Source: Treponema sp.
GTDB taxonomy: Bacteria; Spirochaetota; Spirochaetia; Treponematales; Treponemataceae
Length of the DNA: 64,000 nt
Assembly (NCBI GenBank): GCA_017464425.1
Contig: JAFUDX010000025.1
Location: 62,001-126,000, forward strand
Direction of reading: 5' to 3'
In this document: positions 8,760 through 17,344 of the stretch, one piece after another
Numbering within the stretch: position 1 is the first letter of the stretch
How the letters are laid out: the number at the start of each line of letters is the position of its first letter
Position numbers and translations under genes: made by a program
The notes under the pieces: model-generated
What the model was told of the DNA's origin: nothing
Database searches by the model: none
What the model saw: only the letters and a program-made list of their open reading frames with translations

Positions 8760-10148
8760 CTACAAGATATAGCGACTCAAATCCTGGTCTTTGACCACAC
8801 CCGTGAGTTTTTCGTCGACATAGGCGGCGTCAACATTGAGCGTTTCACCTGCGTGCTCGTCGGCGTCAAAGCTGATTTCTTCGAGCACTTTTTCCATGAT
8901 TGTGTGCAAACGACGCGCGCCGATGTTCTCGCTTCGGGAATTGAGTTCTTCGGCAAGCTCGCTCATGCGGTCGATTGAATCTTCGGTAAAGACAATCTTC
9001 ACGCCCTCAGTTTCCAAAAGCGCCGAATACTGCTTGGTGAGCGCGTTCTTTGGCTCGGTGAGAATCCGCTTAAAGTCAGATTTTGAAAGCGACTCCAGTT
9101 CCACGCGGAGCGGGAATCGCCCTTGCAATTCGGGAATCAAATCACTCGGAGCAGCAAGACTGAACGCACCCGCCGCGATAAAGAGAATGTGCGTGGTATC
9201 GACAACACCGAATTTGGTGTTGACCTTAGAACCTTCCACAATCGGGAGAATGTCGCGCTGAACGCCCTCTCGGCTCACCTGCCCGCTTGAATTCGCGTTC
9301 TTGGTGGCGATTTTGTCGATTTCGTCGATGAAGATGATTCCGCTCTGCTCCACGCGCTCTTTCGCTTTATCAGCAACTTTGTCGGCATCAATCATCGAGT
9401 CCAAGACTTCTTCGGTGAGGATTTTTCGTGCCTCGCGTACCGTGACTTCCTTCTTTTTGTGCGTGCGACCTGAAAGCATGTTCTGAATTTCCATCATGCC
9501 GCTCTGTAAGTCGTCCATTGAGCCGCCCGCGATGATTTCCATGCTCGGCATTGAGTTCTGTCTTCGGACGGTAAGTTCCACCTCGCGGTCTTCGAGTTTT
9601 CCTTCACGGAGCATTTGGCGGAATTTCTCGCGCGTTGAGTTATCGGCTGGCTTTTCAATGAGGGCTGAGCCTGTCGAAGAGCCTCCCTCGCCCTTTTCAT
9701 CGTCTTTTTTTTCACTCTTTTCGCCCGTTCCCGGAAGGAGCAAATCGAGCAATTTTTCTTCGACTTTGGGAACGCTCGCCTCGCGCATTGAGTCCTCGAC
9801 TTCTTTTTTGACATTGTTGAAGCCCACAGCCATCAAATCGCGAACCATTGACTCAACGTCGCGCCCCACATAGCCGACTTCAGTGTACTTCGTTGCCTCA
9901 ACTTTTATAAACGGCGCGTTCACGAGTTTTGCCAAGCGGCGGGCAATTTCGGTTTTGCCAACGCCCGTCGGTCCAATCATGAGAATATTTTTTGGCGCAA
10001 CCTCATCGCGAATGTCGTCCGCCAAATGAATGCGGCGGATTCTGTTCCGCAATGCGACCGCAACCGCCTTTTTTGCCTTGTCCTGCCCAATGATGTAGGC
10101 ATCCAGTTTTTCAACAATTTGTTTCGGTGTAAGCCCTTCAATAGCCAT
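8760..10148 (-). CDS. hslU: ATP-dependent protease ATPase subunit HslU
   Basis: AAA+ unfoldase of the HslUV (ClpYQ) protease. 462 residues, near the usual 440-470. Visible are [17 protein letters not shown] at the N-terminus, Walker [14 protein letters not shown], Walker [12 protein letters not shown], the acidic I-domain ([12 protein letters not shown] region), and the C-terminal DLSRYIL tail that enters HslV. ATG 10148 has AAGGAAA six bases upstream; the ATG at 10175 lies in the upstream repeat and is rejected. It follows hslV in the xerC-hslV-hslU order common in bacteria. Confidence 0.97.
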   Translation of the reverse strand: MAIEGLTPKQIVEKLDAYIIGQDKAKKAVAVALRNRIRRIHLADDIRDEVAPKNILMIGPTGVGKTEIARRLAKLVNAPFIKVEATKYTEVGYVGRDVESMVRDLMAVGFNNVKKEVEDSMREASVPKVEEKLLDLLLPGTGEKSEKKDDEKGEGGSSTGSALIEKPADNSTREKFRQMLREGKLEDREVELTVRRQNSMPSMEIIAGGSMDDLQSGMMEIQNMLSGRTHKKKEVTVREARKILTEEVLDSMIDADKVADKAKERVEQSGIIFIDEIDKIATKNANSSGQVSREGVQRDILPIVEGSKVNTKFGVVDTTHILFIAAGAFSLAAPSDLIPELQGRFPLRVELESLSKSDFKRILTEPKNALTKQYSALLETEGVKIVFTEDSIDRMSELAEELNSRSENIGARRLHTIMEKVLEEISFDADEHAGETLNVDAAYVDEKLTGVVKDQDLSRYIL

Positions 10149-10166
10149 AATGTTTCCTTTTTCATT

Positions 10167-10293
10167 TTTATCCACAGATTAACACAGATTTTCACTGATT
10201 AGATGTTCCCCAAGCGAAAATCTTTCGCACATAAAGGAGAGACTTTCTTATAACAAAACATATAATCTGTGTTAATCTGTGAAAATCTGTGGA
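10167..10293. repeat. Inverted pair of ACACAGATT-type repeats between hslV and hslU
   Basis: At 10171-10200 the plus strand reads CCACAGATTAACACAGATTT and at 10261-10293 the inverse, ATCTGTGTTAATCTGTG with AAAATCTGTGG. The modules TTAATCTGTG and AAAATCTGTG are in opposite order in the two arms. A third copy lies at 51790-51822, just before the rlmK-like gene. In both the hslU and rlmK cases the repeat has an in-frame ATG giving the peptide MKICVNLWI. Such repeats occur in many bacterial genomes. Confidence 0.7.
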
Positions 10294-10833
10294 CTATATC
10301 TCTTCTACTGTAATGTTCTGATTCGTATAAATACAAATATTGCCTGCGATTTTCAAGCTTCGCTCGGCGATTTCTTTTGCACTCAAATCGCTTGAATCGA
10401 GGTATGCGAGCGCGGCTGAGTAGGCGTAATTTCCGCCGCTTCCGATTGCAAGCACATCATTTTCAGGCTCGATTACATTTCCGTCACCGCTAATCAACAG
10501 AATCTTGCTTGAATCGGCAACGATGAGCATTGCCTCTAGCTTTTGGTACATTTTTTCGGTACGCCACATTTTCGCAAGCTCCACAGCGGCACGAGTCAAA
10601 TCGCCGTTGAATTCCTTGATTTTTTCTTCAAATTTATCGAGCAATGTGAACGCATCGGCAACGCTTCCCGCAAATCCCGTGAGAATCTTTCCGTTGTAGA
10701 TTTTGCGAACCTTTCGTGCGTTGCCCTTGCAGACCGTATTTCCGAGCGTCACCTGACCGTCGCCCGCCATCGCCACCTTTCCGTTCCGCTTGACCGCAAT
10801 AACGGTGGTGCTTCTGATTTCAACCTTTTCCAT
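10294..10833 (-). CDS. hslV: ATP-dependent protease proteolytic subunit HslV
   Basis: Threonine protease of the HslUV complex, proteasome beta-subunit fold. 179 residues, normal length. The segment [20 protein letters not shown] contains the catalytic Thr that becomes N-terminal after removal of a short propeptide, followed by the TLGNTVCKG motif. It sits 42 nt downstream of xerC. A possible own promoter, TTGCCG-N17-TATCTT (10868-10840), ends 6 nt before the ATG, and no Shine-Dalgarno is visible, so it may have both operon and leaderless transcripts. Confidence 0.96.
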   Translation of the reverse strand: MEKVEIRSTTVIAVKRNGKVAMAGDGQVTLGNTVCKGNARKVRKIYNGKILTGFAGSVADAFTLLDKFEEKIKEFNGDLTRAAVELAKMWRTEKMYQKLEAMLIVADSSKILLISGDGNVIEPENDVLAIGSGGNYAYSAALAYLDSSDLSAKEIAERSLKIAGNICIYTNQNITVEEI

Positions 10834-10875
10834 ACTATAAAGATAATGGAAAAAAACGCGGTCGGCAAGGGAAAT

Positions 10876-11775
10876 TTAGCGTGCATGCGGGTGGGCTTTG
10901 TTGTACATCTCAATCATTTTTTCGGTGCTGATATGGGTGTAGCGTTGCGTGGTGGAAATGCTGGAGTGCCCCAAAAGTTCCTGAACCATGCGCACATCCG
11001 CGCCGTTCGTAATCATGGCGGTGGCAAAAGTATGGCGGAAGGCATGAGGCGAAACATGGTGCTTTGTGCCCTCGCTCCCCGAATAGCGCGAAATAATCAA
11101 ACGAAGCCCGCCCGTGGTGAGTGCACCGCCCCGCTGATTTACGAAAATGTGCCGCTCCGTGTCAGCCTCGCCAAAACGGTTTTTGCGGTCTTCAAGGTAG
11201 GCTTTGAGCGCGTTTTGCGCATCCTTTTCAAAATACACGCGGCGGTCTTTGCTCCCTTTTCCCGTAACGATTGCCGAAGAATAGTCGCCGTTAAAATCAT
11301 CGAGCGTGAGCGAAACGATTTCGCTTGCACGGCATCCCGAAGAATAGAGCATTTCAAAGAGAGCCTTGTCGCGTTTTTCCCACAAAAGCTCGTTCGTTTC
11401 AGGCTCTCGGCAGAGTTTGTCGATTTCAGCCCCCGTCATGAATCGCGGAAGTTTTTTGGGATTTTTAATCGTTTTAAGTTCAAGTGCGACATTCACGCTG
11501 AGATGACCGAATTTTCGGCAATAGGCAAAGAGCGAGCGAACCGAAGAAATGAAGCGGTTGATTGAGGCGGCGGAACGCTTTTTTTTGGAGAGAAAGCCCA
11601 CGCACTGCTTTAAGTCTTCAAGCTCAATGTCACTGAGTTCCCGCGCAGAGCCGATAAAGGGCATTTCCTTAAACTGCGACAAATCGTTTTTGCACGCCGT
11701 GACCGTGTTCGCCGAGAGCGTGCGCACCGATTCAATATAAGAGAGAAATTCTTCAATTGCTTGTGATACCGTCAT
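10876..11775 (-). CDS. xerC: Site-specific tyrosine recombinase XerC/XerD type
   Basis: Resolves chromosome dimers at dif. 299 residues, the Xer length. The N-terminal SAM-like domain starts at residue 5; the catalytic domain has Arg in SSGCRASEIVSL, Lys in GKGSKDRRV, HAFRHTFAT, the second His in LLGHSSISTTQRYTH and the Tyr nucleophile there. Location next to hslVU is the usual place for xerC rather than xerD, so the symbol rests on context. Nothing suggests a phage integrase: no flanking att repeats or cargo. Basal promoter unclear: a GATACT box lies 6 nt before the ATG without a good -35. Confidence 0.88.
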   Translation of the reverse strand: MTVSQAIEEFLSYIESVRTLSANTVTACKNDLSQFKEMPFIGSARELSDIELEDLKQCVGFLSKKKRSAASINRFISSVRSLFAYCRKFGHLSVNVALELKTIKNPKKLPRFMTGAEIDKLCREPETNELLWEKRDKALFEMLYSSGCRASEIVSLTLDDFNGDYSSAIVTGKGSKDRRVYFEKDAQNALKAYLEDRKNRFGEADTERHIFVNQRGGALTTGGLRLIISRYSGSEGTKHHVSPHAFRHTFATAMITNGADVRMVQELLGHSSISTTQRYTHISTEKMIEMYNKAHPHAR

Positions 11776-11838
11776 AGTTTTAGTATCGGCAGATTTTCAT
11801 GTATTCGCCCGCCATTTCCATACTCAAAAATAAAGTTC

Positions 11839-11867
11839 TAGACTAATTACAATAATTAAATTATAAT
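11839..11867 (+). promoter_or_regulatory. Promoter of HD-GYP gene
   Basis: -35 TAGACT (11839-11844), 17-nt spacer, -10 TATAAT (11862-11867). Unlike several neighbours this gene has a leader with AGGAAAAA before ATG 11887. Confidence 0.6.
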
Positions 11868-11886
11868 CTATCATTAGGAAAAAGTA

Positions 11887-13191
11887 ATGAGCAAATCCTT
11901 AGATGCAAAAAAATTGCAAAAAGTTTTTGAAACAGAAAAACTACTCAATGAAATCCGTGATACAGATGTCCTCTTGGAACGCATTCTCACAGAAGCACGG
12001 GCCATTGCGAACGCAGATGCAGGCTCAATCTATGTAATCGAAGACAAACAGCCTTCAGCGGTTCCAGCAGTTGCTTTTGCGGACGAAGAACATGCATATA
12101 AAGACAAGCTTCTAAGAATCAAATATGCTCAAAACGACACGCAGCAATCTTCTAGGCAGAATTCAAAATCGCCATATGTCTACTTCACCGTGCCGATTAC
12201 AAAAACTTCGATTTCCGGCTACTGCGCATGCACAGGTCAAACGCTCAATATTCCCGATGCCTATCACATTGAAGGCGGAACGCCATACAAATTCAACAGC
12301 AGCACAGACATTTCCACTGGCTACAAAACAGTTTCCATGCTTTCCGTTCCGCTCATCACAAGCAGTGGGCAAACATTGGGTGTCCTTCAAATTATCAATG
12401 CAAAAGATTCAAACAACAATATCATTCCGTTCAGCGATGAATCAGTTGAATTCATAAAGCAATTCGCGTCAAGCGTTACGCAAACACTTGAACATACCTA
12501 CCTCACAAGTAACATGATCAAGCGCATGCAGCGAATGGCCGAATTCCGCGATCCCAAAGAAACAGGCATCCATGTCGAGCGCGTATCAGATTTTTCACTG
12601 GAAATTTATGACCAGTGGGCTGCTGATCACAAAGTTCCAAAAGAAGAGCAAATGAAATTCCGAGACATTCTCAAAATCGCAGCCAAGTGCCATGATTTGG
12701 GCAAAGTCGGTATTTCAGATGTAATCTTAAAAAAGCCGGGTCCAGGAAGATTCACCGAAGAAGAACGCGCAATCATGATGGGGCACACATGCGTCGGTGC
12801 GCAGCTCTTTACCGAACCAGAATCAGACATCGATGTTATGTCGCGCGATGTCGCCTTGCATCATCATGAGTGGTGGGACGGAAGCGAAAAGGGCTATCCA
12901 GGCAAAATCGACTACACTCATTACGAAATCGGTAAGCCCATCGAGAGATGCGAACCGCTCAAAGGCGAAGAAATTCCTCTTTCTGCCCGCATTGTTGCCA
13001 TCGCCGATGTATTCGATGCGCTCTCTCACAGCCGTGTCTACAAAGAAGCATGGTCAATTGACGACGCATTCATGGAAATCCAGAGCCTTTCGGGCAAGCA
13101 GTTTGATCCTACCCTTGTCCTTGCATTTTTAGAAGTAAAAGAACGAATTCTCTCAATCAATGCGGCTTACGAACGCATGGAAAAGAAATAA
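11887..13191 (+). CDS. GAF domain and HD-GYP domain protein, probable c-di-GMP phosphodiesterase
   Basis: 434 residues, no membrane segment. Residues ~20-200 form a GAF sensor domain (ADAGSIYVIEDKQ, TVSMLSVPLITSSGQTLGVLQI). Residues ~215-420 form an HD-GYP domain: HVERVSDFS, AAKCHDLGKVGISD (HD metal ligands), GHTCVGAQLF, VALHHHEWWDG...KGYPG and IVAIADVFDALSHSR. HD-GYP enzymes hydrolyse cyclic di-GMP; activity here is inferred from the retained HD and GYP residues. The HHE...GYP motif has two extra residues (DGSEKGYP instead of DGxGYP). Start: ATG with AGGAA 9 nt upstream. It is monocistronic and divergent from xerC. Confidence 0.9.
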   Translation: MSKSLDAKKLQKVFETEKLLNEIRDTDVLLERILTEARAIANADAGSIYVIEDKQPSAVPAVAFADEEHAYKDKLLRIKYAQNDTQQSSRQNSKSPYVYFTVPITKTSISGYCACTGQTLNIPDAYHIEGGTPYKFNSSTDISTGYKTVSMLSVPLITSSGQTLGVLQIINAKDSNNNIIPFSDESVEFIKQFASSVTQTLEHTYLTSNMIKRMQRMAEFRDPKETGIHVERVSDFSLEIYDQWAADHKVPKEEQMKFRDILKIAAKCHDLGKVGISDVILKKPGPGRFTEEERAIMMGHTCVGAQLFTEPESDIDVMSRDVALHHHEWWDGSEKGYPGKIDYTHYEIGKPIERCEPLKGEEIPLSARIVAIADVFDALSHSRVYKEAWSIDDAFMEIQSLSGKQFDPTLVLAFLEVKERILSINAAYERMEKK

Positions 13192-13209
13192 TAGCCCCAT
13201 TTTCGCCAG

Positions 13210-13689
13210 CTATTTCTTTATATTATAGATGTCTGCAATAATGTGCTTTTGAAGTTCTTCAGCAAAGGCAACAGAAAACTTTTTAAATTCTTTGTCACCA
13301 TAATAGTTTCCCTTTCCGCCACCCAAGCCAATTTCTGAGAGATTAAGGCTAAATTCACGCTCCCGCAATTTATCTGCAATACTTTCCCTTGTAAAAACTA
13401 CGCCCCGATCGTTCATCACCGTGATTTTTTTTGAAACAAGCCGCTCTGCAAAGAGCAAGTCACGGGTCACAACAATATCATTCGCACCAGCATTTTCAAA
13501 AATGTAATTATCAGCGGAATCTTTTTCTTTTTGGCAGACAATCATCTGAACAGTTTTGTTATTGGTTTTAATGTCTCTATTCGCCACAAAAACAACGCGC
13601 ACCGATTTTGAAACAGCAAGTTCAACAAGAAAATCTCTTGCACGGGCAGGAAATGAATCGGCATCAACCCAAACACAAAACCTGTACAT
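13210..13689 (-). CDS. DUF188 (UPF0178, YaiI/YqxD) family protein
   Basis: 159 residues, family length. The N-terminal CVWVDADSFPARARDFLVE matches the family VDADACP motif, followed by VVFVANRDI and the DSADNYI and TRDLLFAERL segments, giving a PIN-like nuclease fold with conserved acidic residues. Biological role is not established. Its ATG overlaps the zapA stop by one base, so it is the last gene of the infC-zapA cluster. Confidence 0.88.
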   Translation of the reverse strand: MYRFCVWVDADSFPARARDFLVELAVSKSVRVVFVANRDIKTNNKTVQMIVCQKEKDSADNYIFENAGANDIVVTRDLLFAERLVSKKITVMNDRGVVFTRESIADKLREREFSLNLSEIGLGGGKGNYYGDKEFKKFSVAFAEELQKHIIADIYNIKK

Positions 13690-14012
13690 TATTGCAATGC
13701 CTTTTCGATTTTTTCAATCATCATTTTGGTGAGTCGCTCGGCCTCATTGCTTTCTTCTTCATCAGCAAACATACCGGCAATTTCGCCCTCACCTTTTGCT
13801 TTTTGGATTTTTGATTTTTCTTTGTACAACTCATCACAGAGCATAATTCCAGCTAAAGCGGAAATCTGGACGGGATTGGTAAGAACGCCGTTTTTTTGTA
13901 TGCGTTCAAGGATTTTTTTGTAATAGCCGAGAAGTTTTTGAAGATACTCGTCACTTTCATTTACCTGAATGACAAACGGCAAATTAAAGACATCAATCTG
14001 AAGGGAACCCAT
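13689..14012 (-). CDS. zapA: Cell division protein ZapA-like
   Basis: 107 residues. GSLQIDVFNLPFVIQVNESD gives the N-terminal beta-hairpin domain, ISALAGIMLCDELYKEKS the long helix of ZapA proteins that bundle FtsZ filaments at midcell. The C-terminal half is a charged helix. It lies 3 nt downstream of a coiled-coil protein gene and overlaps the DUF188 gene. Sequence identity in this family is low, so the call relies on domain pattern and size. Confidence 0.75.
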   Translation of the reverse strand: MGSLQIDVFNLPFVIQVNESDEYLQKLLGYYKKILERIQKNGVLTNPVQISALAGIMLCDELYKEKSKIQKAKGEGEIAGMFADEEESNEAERLTKMMIEKIEKALQ

Positions 14013-14015
14013 AGA

Positions 14016-14648
14016 CTAGAAAATGTCAAAAAGTGGCTGAGAGTCAGGAGCAGAATCCTGATTTTGCTCTGGATTTTCTACAGTTGCATTTTCGCTCTGC
14101 GCAGAAACATCCGATTCGCCAAATTCAAAATCAATATCAGGCGTAAGGGATTCAGAAAACGGTGATTCTTGATTTTTGGGAAGTTCTGATTCTTCAGATT
14201 GCTGTGCCACTGGCTCTTGTGAATCAAGCGATGGCTCTACTTGTATTTCGATTTCGGAATCTGTAGCGGCGGAATCAACAGGCTCATCAGAAACAAGCAC
14301 CTCGTTCTGAGCAGGCTCTTCCTCTTCTGAAACAACGGGAGTTTCTTCGGAATTTTGGACAGATTCTGTTGGATGGCTTGCCTGTGGTAAAGGCTGGGCC
14401 CCTGCTGATGCCTGAAAAACAACATTTTCCACAGCATTGAGGCGACTAAGGGCTTTGAGGATGCCTTCTTCGATTTTGCTTTGGTCAGACTGAAAAGACG
14501 AAAACTGCTCCGATTTTGCATTGAGCGCATTTGAAAGCTCTGCACATTTGCTACGCAAAGCAGCGTTCTCCGCATTAAGCTGTTCAATTTTTTTGACAGC
14601 GCTTTCTACCTTTTCTTCCAACAACAAGACTTGTTCAATCGAAATCAT
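14016..14648 (-). CDS. Coiled-coil protein with acidic tail, ZapB-like position
   Basis: 210 residues. Residues ~5-60 form a coiled coil (LLLEEKVESAVKKIEQLNAE, ALRSKCAELSNAL); the rest is a disordered Glu/Ser/Pro-rich tail ending in the aromatic PLFDIF. It is not a recognised family. Being 3 nt upstream of zapA, it may act with ZapA at the division site as ZapB does in other bacteria; this is inference from context and coiled coil only. Start ATG has GGAGG nearby (AAGGAGGGTGCC). Confidence 0.6.
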   Translation of the reverse strand: MISIEQVLLLEEKVESAVKKIEQLNAENAALRSKCAELSNALNAKSEQFSSFQSDQSKIEEGILKALSRLNAVENVVFQASAGAQPLPQASHPTESVQNSEETPVVSEEEEPAQNEVLVSDEPVDSAATDSEIEIQVEPSLDSQEPVAQQSEESELPKNQESPFSESLTPDIDFEFGESDVSAQSENATVENPEQNQDSAPDSQPLFDIF

Positions 14649-14675
14649 GGCACCCTCCTTTGCCCTTATAAAAAC

Positions 14676-15035
14676 TTACGCTTCGAGAGCTTTTTTAGCA
14701 GTTTCTACAACAGCTTTGAAAGCTGCAGGATCTTCGATAGCGAGGTTTGAGAGAGCCTTGCGGTTCAAGGTAATACCTGCTTTGTTAAGACCATTGATGA
14801 AGCGTGAGTATGAAAGCCCTTCTTCACGAACTGCGGCGTTGATACGCGCAATCCACAACTGGCGGAAGTCGCCTTTGCGGTCACGGCGGTCAACATATGC
14901 GTGGCGAAGTGCCTTTACAACTGCGTCTTTTGCTGCCTTGTAGTTTGTTCCACGTCGTCCAGTAAAACCGCTCGCAAGCTTTAAAATCTTTGCACGGCGG
15001 TTATTGCGTTTTGTTCCATCTATTGCTCTAGACAT
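14676..15035 (-). CDS. rplT: 50S ribosomal protein L20
   Basis: 119 residues, family length. The basic N-terminus ([20 protein letters not shown]) is cut relative to the common KRGV start but the [17 protein letters not shown] core, [20 protein letters not shown] and [11 protein letters not shown] are clear. L20 binds 23S rRNA early in assembly. Part of infC-rpmI-rplT; L20 autorepression is known elsewhere but no L20-like pseudoknot is visible here. Ribosome site AAGGAGTAAAG before the ATG. Confidence 0.97.
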   Translation of the reverse strand: MSRAIDGTKRNNRRAKILKLASGFTGRRGTNYKAAKDAVVKALRHAYVDRRDRKGDFRQLWIARINAAVREEGLSYSRFINGLNKAGITLNRKALSNLAIEDPAAFKAVVETAKKALEA

Positions 15036-15060
15036 TCTTTACTCCTTATAACCTTTAAAA

Positions 15061-15264
15061 TTAATTACCGTACGGAAGCATTTGCTTGCGAAGCGCTTTT
15101 GTAGAATCCTCAGAGAGGATACCTGCGTGGCGAAGATGCATCTTGCGTTTTGCAGATTTCTTCGTCAAGATATGGCGAAGATTCATCTTCTTGTACTTAA
15201 CTTTGCCTGTTCCAGTGAACGAAAATCGTTTCGCTGCGGCTTTCTTTGTCTTCATTTTTGGCAT
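15061..15264 (-). CDS. rpmI: 50S ribosomal protein L35
   Basis: 67 residues, typical length, starting [20 protein letters not shown], with [21 protein letters not shown]. Middle gene of the infC-rpmI-rplT operon; AAAGAGGTGGC ribosome site upstream of the ATG. Confidence 0.97.
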   Translation of the reverse strand: MPKMKTKKAAAKRFSFTGTGKVKYKKMNLRHILTKKSAKRKMHLRHAGILSEDSTKALRKQMLPYGN

Positions 15265-15324
15265 TTTGAGCCACCTCTTTTTGTAACTAAAGTACTTCCG
15301 AACGGGAAGATTTGAAACTTTAGG

Positions 15325-15849
15325 TTATTTGGCCTTGGCATTTAATGTCATTGACATAAATCGCCCTTCCATTGCGGCAGGCTTTTCGATGGTGTATGAG
15401 CCTTCGACGAGCCTTTTCAATACTTCCTTCAGAACATCGTAGCCGAGTTCGGTATGGGCAAGCTCACGACCGCGGAAACGAATCGTGACTTTGACCTTAT
15501 CGCCTTCGTCTAAGAATTCCTGAACATGCTTTGCCTTAGTATCAAGGTCGCCTGCACCGATTTTGGGCTGCATGCGGATTTCCTTGAGCTTAAGGGCTTT
15601 TTGGGCCTTGCGGGAATCTCGGAGCCGTTTTTCCTGCTCGAACCGATACTTACCGTAGTTTAGGATTTTACAAACTGGTGGATTTGCGTTTGGCGAAACT
15701 TCCACGAGGTCCAAGTCTCTTTCCTTTGCTAATTCGAGAGCTTCGCGAGTGGGAACAATCCCGTTCTTTCCGCCCTCATCGTCAATCAACCTGACCTCTC
15801 GTACACGAATCTGTTCATTGATTCGCAACCCTTTTGAATCTGCCAACAT
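15325..15849 (-). CDS. infC: Translation initiation factor IF-3
   Basis: 174 residues, normal size. N-domain [20 protein letters not shown] and [23 protein letters not shown]-domain [20 protein letters not shown] and [16 protein letters not shown]. It checks start-codon pairing on the 30S subunit. The ATG at 15849 has GGAGG six bases upstream. In many bacteria infC begins with the rare ATT/ATC/GTG for autoregulation; here ATG with a strong site argues against that mode. First gene of the operon. Confidence 0.97.
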   Translation of the reverse strand: MLADSKGLRINEQIRVREVRLIDDEGGKNGIVPTREALELAKERDLDLVEVSPNANPPVCKILNYGKYRFEQEKRLRDSRKAQKALKLKEIRMQPKIGAGDLDTKAKHVQEFLDEGDKVKVTIRFRGRELAHTELGYDVLKEVLKRLVEGSYTIEKPAAMEGRFMSMTLNAKAK

Positions 15850-15893
15850 TCCTCCTTGTGTCTATAAAAACACTACTGCAAATATATTGTTAA

Positions 15894-15923
15894 ATTATAT
15901 CAAAATAATGCCATGCATGTCTA
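15894..15923 (-). promoter_or_regulatory. Promoter of infC-rpmI-rplT
   Basis: Minus strand -35 TAGACA (15923-15918), 18-nt spacer, -10 TATAAT (15899-15894). The predicted start near 15887 gives a ~38-nt leader with a small GTGT/ACAC hairpin and the GGAGG ribosome site. Confidence 0.55.
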
Positions 15924-15934
15924 TAGATTTTATA

Positions 15935-17299
15935 CTATAAAATCCAATTTTTGAATCCAAAACCAGAAGCAATTATCGCTTTCAGTTCCGATTTTGGGAC
16001 AATTTCTTCGACAACAGGAATTTTTCCCCTCAATTTTTCTGGAATTTTCCAATCGGAGAAAATATCCGCAAGAGATTTGTATGTTCCATCAGCCGCCTTT
16101 ATTTTGTCGCCCTGCTGACACGAGCGGACAAGGCAGGGGAAATGAATATTCTTTTCTAGCATGGCGAAGGATTGCTTCGAACATAAATGCTCTCGCAATG
16201 ACAAGTTATCATCTATCAAAAAGCAAAAGCCTTCTTCTCTGCAGGATTTTTTGTCAGTATCGGTATTCAGCGATTTTTGATTCTGAATCACAAGATACTG
16301 CGAATCAAGCGAAATTTTCACATTCTCAAACGAAAGATTTTGCTCTTTTTTATCGCCCCACGAAGTGATTTTTTCAAAAAGCCGAAATGGAAACCTGCCA
16401 CCAAAACCCGACTTATTCAGCGCAGAAAAAAACAGCCGCCTTTTTAAGGCATCATGAAGCGAATAAAACCGCACTCTATCAAATTGGACTGTGTTTAAGG
16501 AAGCTATATTTTGCGATGACGAACCTTCGAGCAACTGATAATTTTTTTGAGCCGTATCCAAGCACGAATCAAGGAAGGCTTCATCAGCTACAGCCTTTTT
16601 TACCCCCGAAAGAACAGCATTTTGCCAGCCTGTAAAATTTTCGTTCAAGACAGGAACAAGCACATTTCTGATTTTATTACGAAAATACGCACTGTCAGAA
16701 TTGGTTGAATCCGTGCACCACGATTGATTTTTTTCAATCAAGTACGCTTCAATTTCAGCACGCGGAATATCAAGAAGCGGCCGCACATACTTTCCACGCA
16801 CCCGCTCAATTCCGCCCATGCTTTCAATTCCGCTTCCCTGCAAAAAACGCATGAGCACTGTTTCACACTGGTCATTTTGATTATGAGCAAGACACAAGAA
16901 AGCAAGATGTTCTTCTTCGATAAATGATTCAAACGCCTCATAGCGAAACGCACGGGCCACTTCTTCTACGCTTTTTTTTTGGGATTTTGCAATTTTTAAG
17001 ATTTTTCCTGATTGAATTTCAAAAGTTTTACACTCTACACCGAGTTTTTTGCACAAATCAGATACAAACGCCGCATCTCCCCCGCTCTCTTCTTTTGAGC
17101 GAATTCCATGATTCACGGTAATCACTCGGAGCAAATCAGACGAGAAAATAGCCGCAAGCGAAAGCAAGAGCGACACCGAATCAGCCCCACCAGAAACCGC
17201 GACCCCCAAGAGCGTTGATTCAGAAACAGACTTCTCAGTGACACCGCACGACACAAGACCTGAGAGAACTTTTTTTTCAAAAGGAAGAATATTCTGCAT
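15935..17299 (-). CDS. tilS: tRNA(Ile)-lysidine synthase
   Basis: 454 residues. The PP-loop ATPase motif GVAVSGGADSVSLL, followed by ITVNHGIRSKE and CLAHNQNDQCETVLMRFLQG, identifies TilS, which makes lysidine at C34 of tRNA-Ile(CAU). The C-terminal domain with IRSCQQGDKI-like VRSCQQGDKIK is present, so it is the long form. ATG 17299 was chosen over one at 17335 because the latter lies within the hairpin. Remarkably the GGGGGA ribosome site is the 3' arm of the rplY terminator and the U8 tract runs into the ATG. Confidence 0.94.
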   Translation of the reverse strand: MQNILPFEKKVLSGLVSCGVTEKSVSESTLLGVAVSGGADSVSLLLSLAAIFSSDLLRVITVNHGIRSKEESGGDAAFVSDLCKKLGVECKTFEIQSGKILKIAKSQKKSVEEVARAFRYEAFESFIEEEHLAFLCLAHNQNDQCETVLMRFLQGSGIESMGGIERVRGKYVRPLLDIPRAEIEAYLIEKNQSWCTDSTNSDSAYFRNKIRNVLVPVLNENFTGWQNAVLSGVKKAVADEAFLDSCLDTAQKNYQLLEGSSSQNIASLNTVQFDRVRFYSLHDALKRRLFFSALNKSGFGGRFPFRLFEKITSWGDKKEQNLSFENVKISLDSQYLVIQNQKSLNTDTDKKSCREEGFCFLIDDNLSLREHLCSKQSFAMLEKNIHFPCLVRSCQQGDKIKAADGTYKSLADIFSDWKIPEKLRGKIPVVEEIVPKSELKAIIASGFGFKNWIL

Positions 17300-17328
17300 A
17301 AAAAAAATCCCCCGACAGGCGAGGGATT
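17300..17328 (-). terminator. rplY terminator overlapping the tilS ribosome-binding site
   Basis: On the minus strand, arms 17328-17320 and 17314-17306 form a 9-bp stem (one G-U) with a 5-nt loop, followed by U8 at 17307-17300 and the tilS ATG at 17299. GGGGGA at 17313-17308 is 8 nt from the ATG. Transcription that ends here stops tilS, and transcripts that read through hide the tilS ribosome site. Confidence 0.8.
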
Positions 17329-17344
17329 TGCACAAAAAGAGCGA

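Noticed and set aside
10543..11565. 340-codon plus-strand frame over hslV and xerC
   Set aside because: It crosses two well-conserved minus-strand genes and its product matches nothing.
10876..11775. Integrase of a mobile element
   Set aside because: Next to hslVU, of Xer length, with no att repeats, cargo genes or tRNA target nearby; a housekeeping XerC is the better call.
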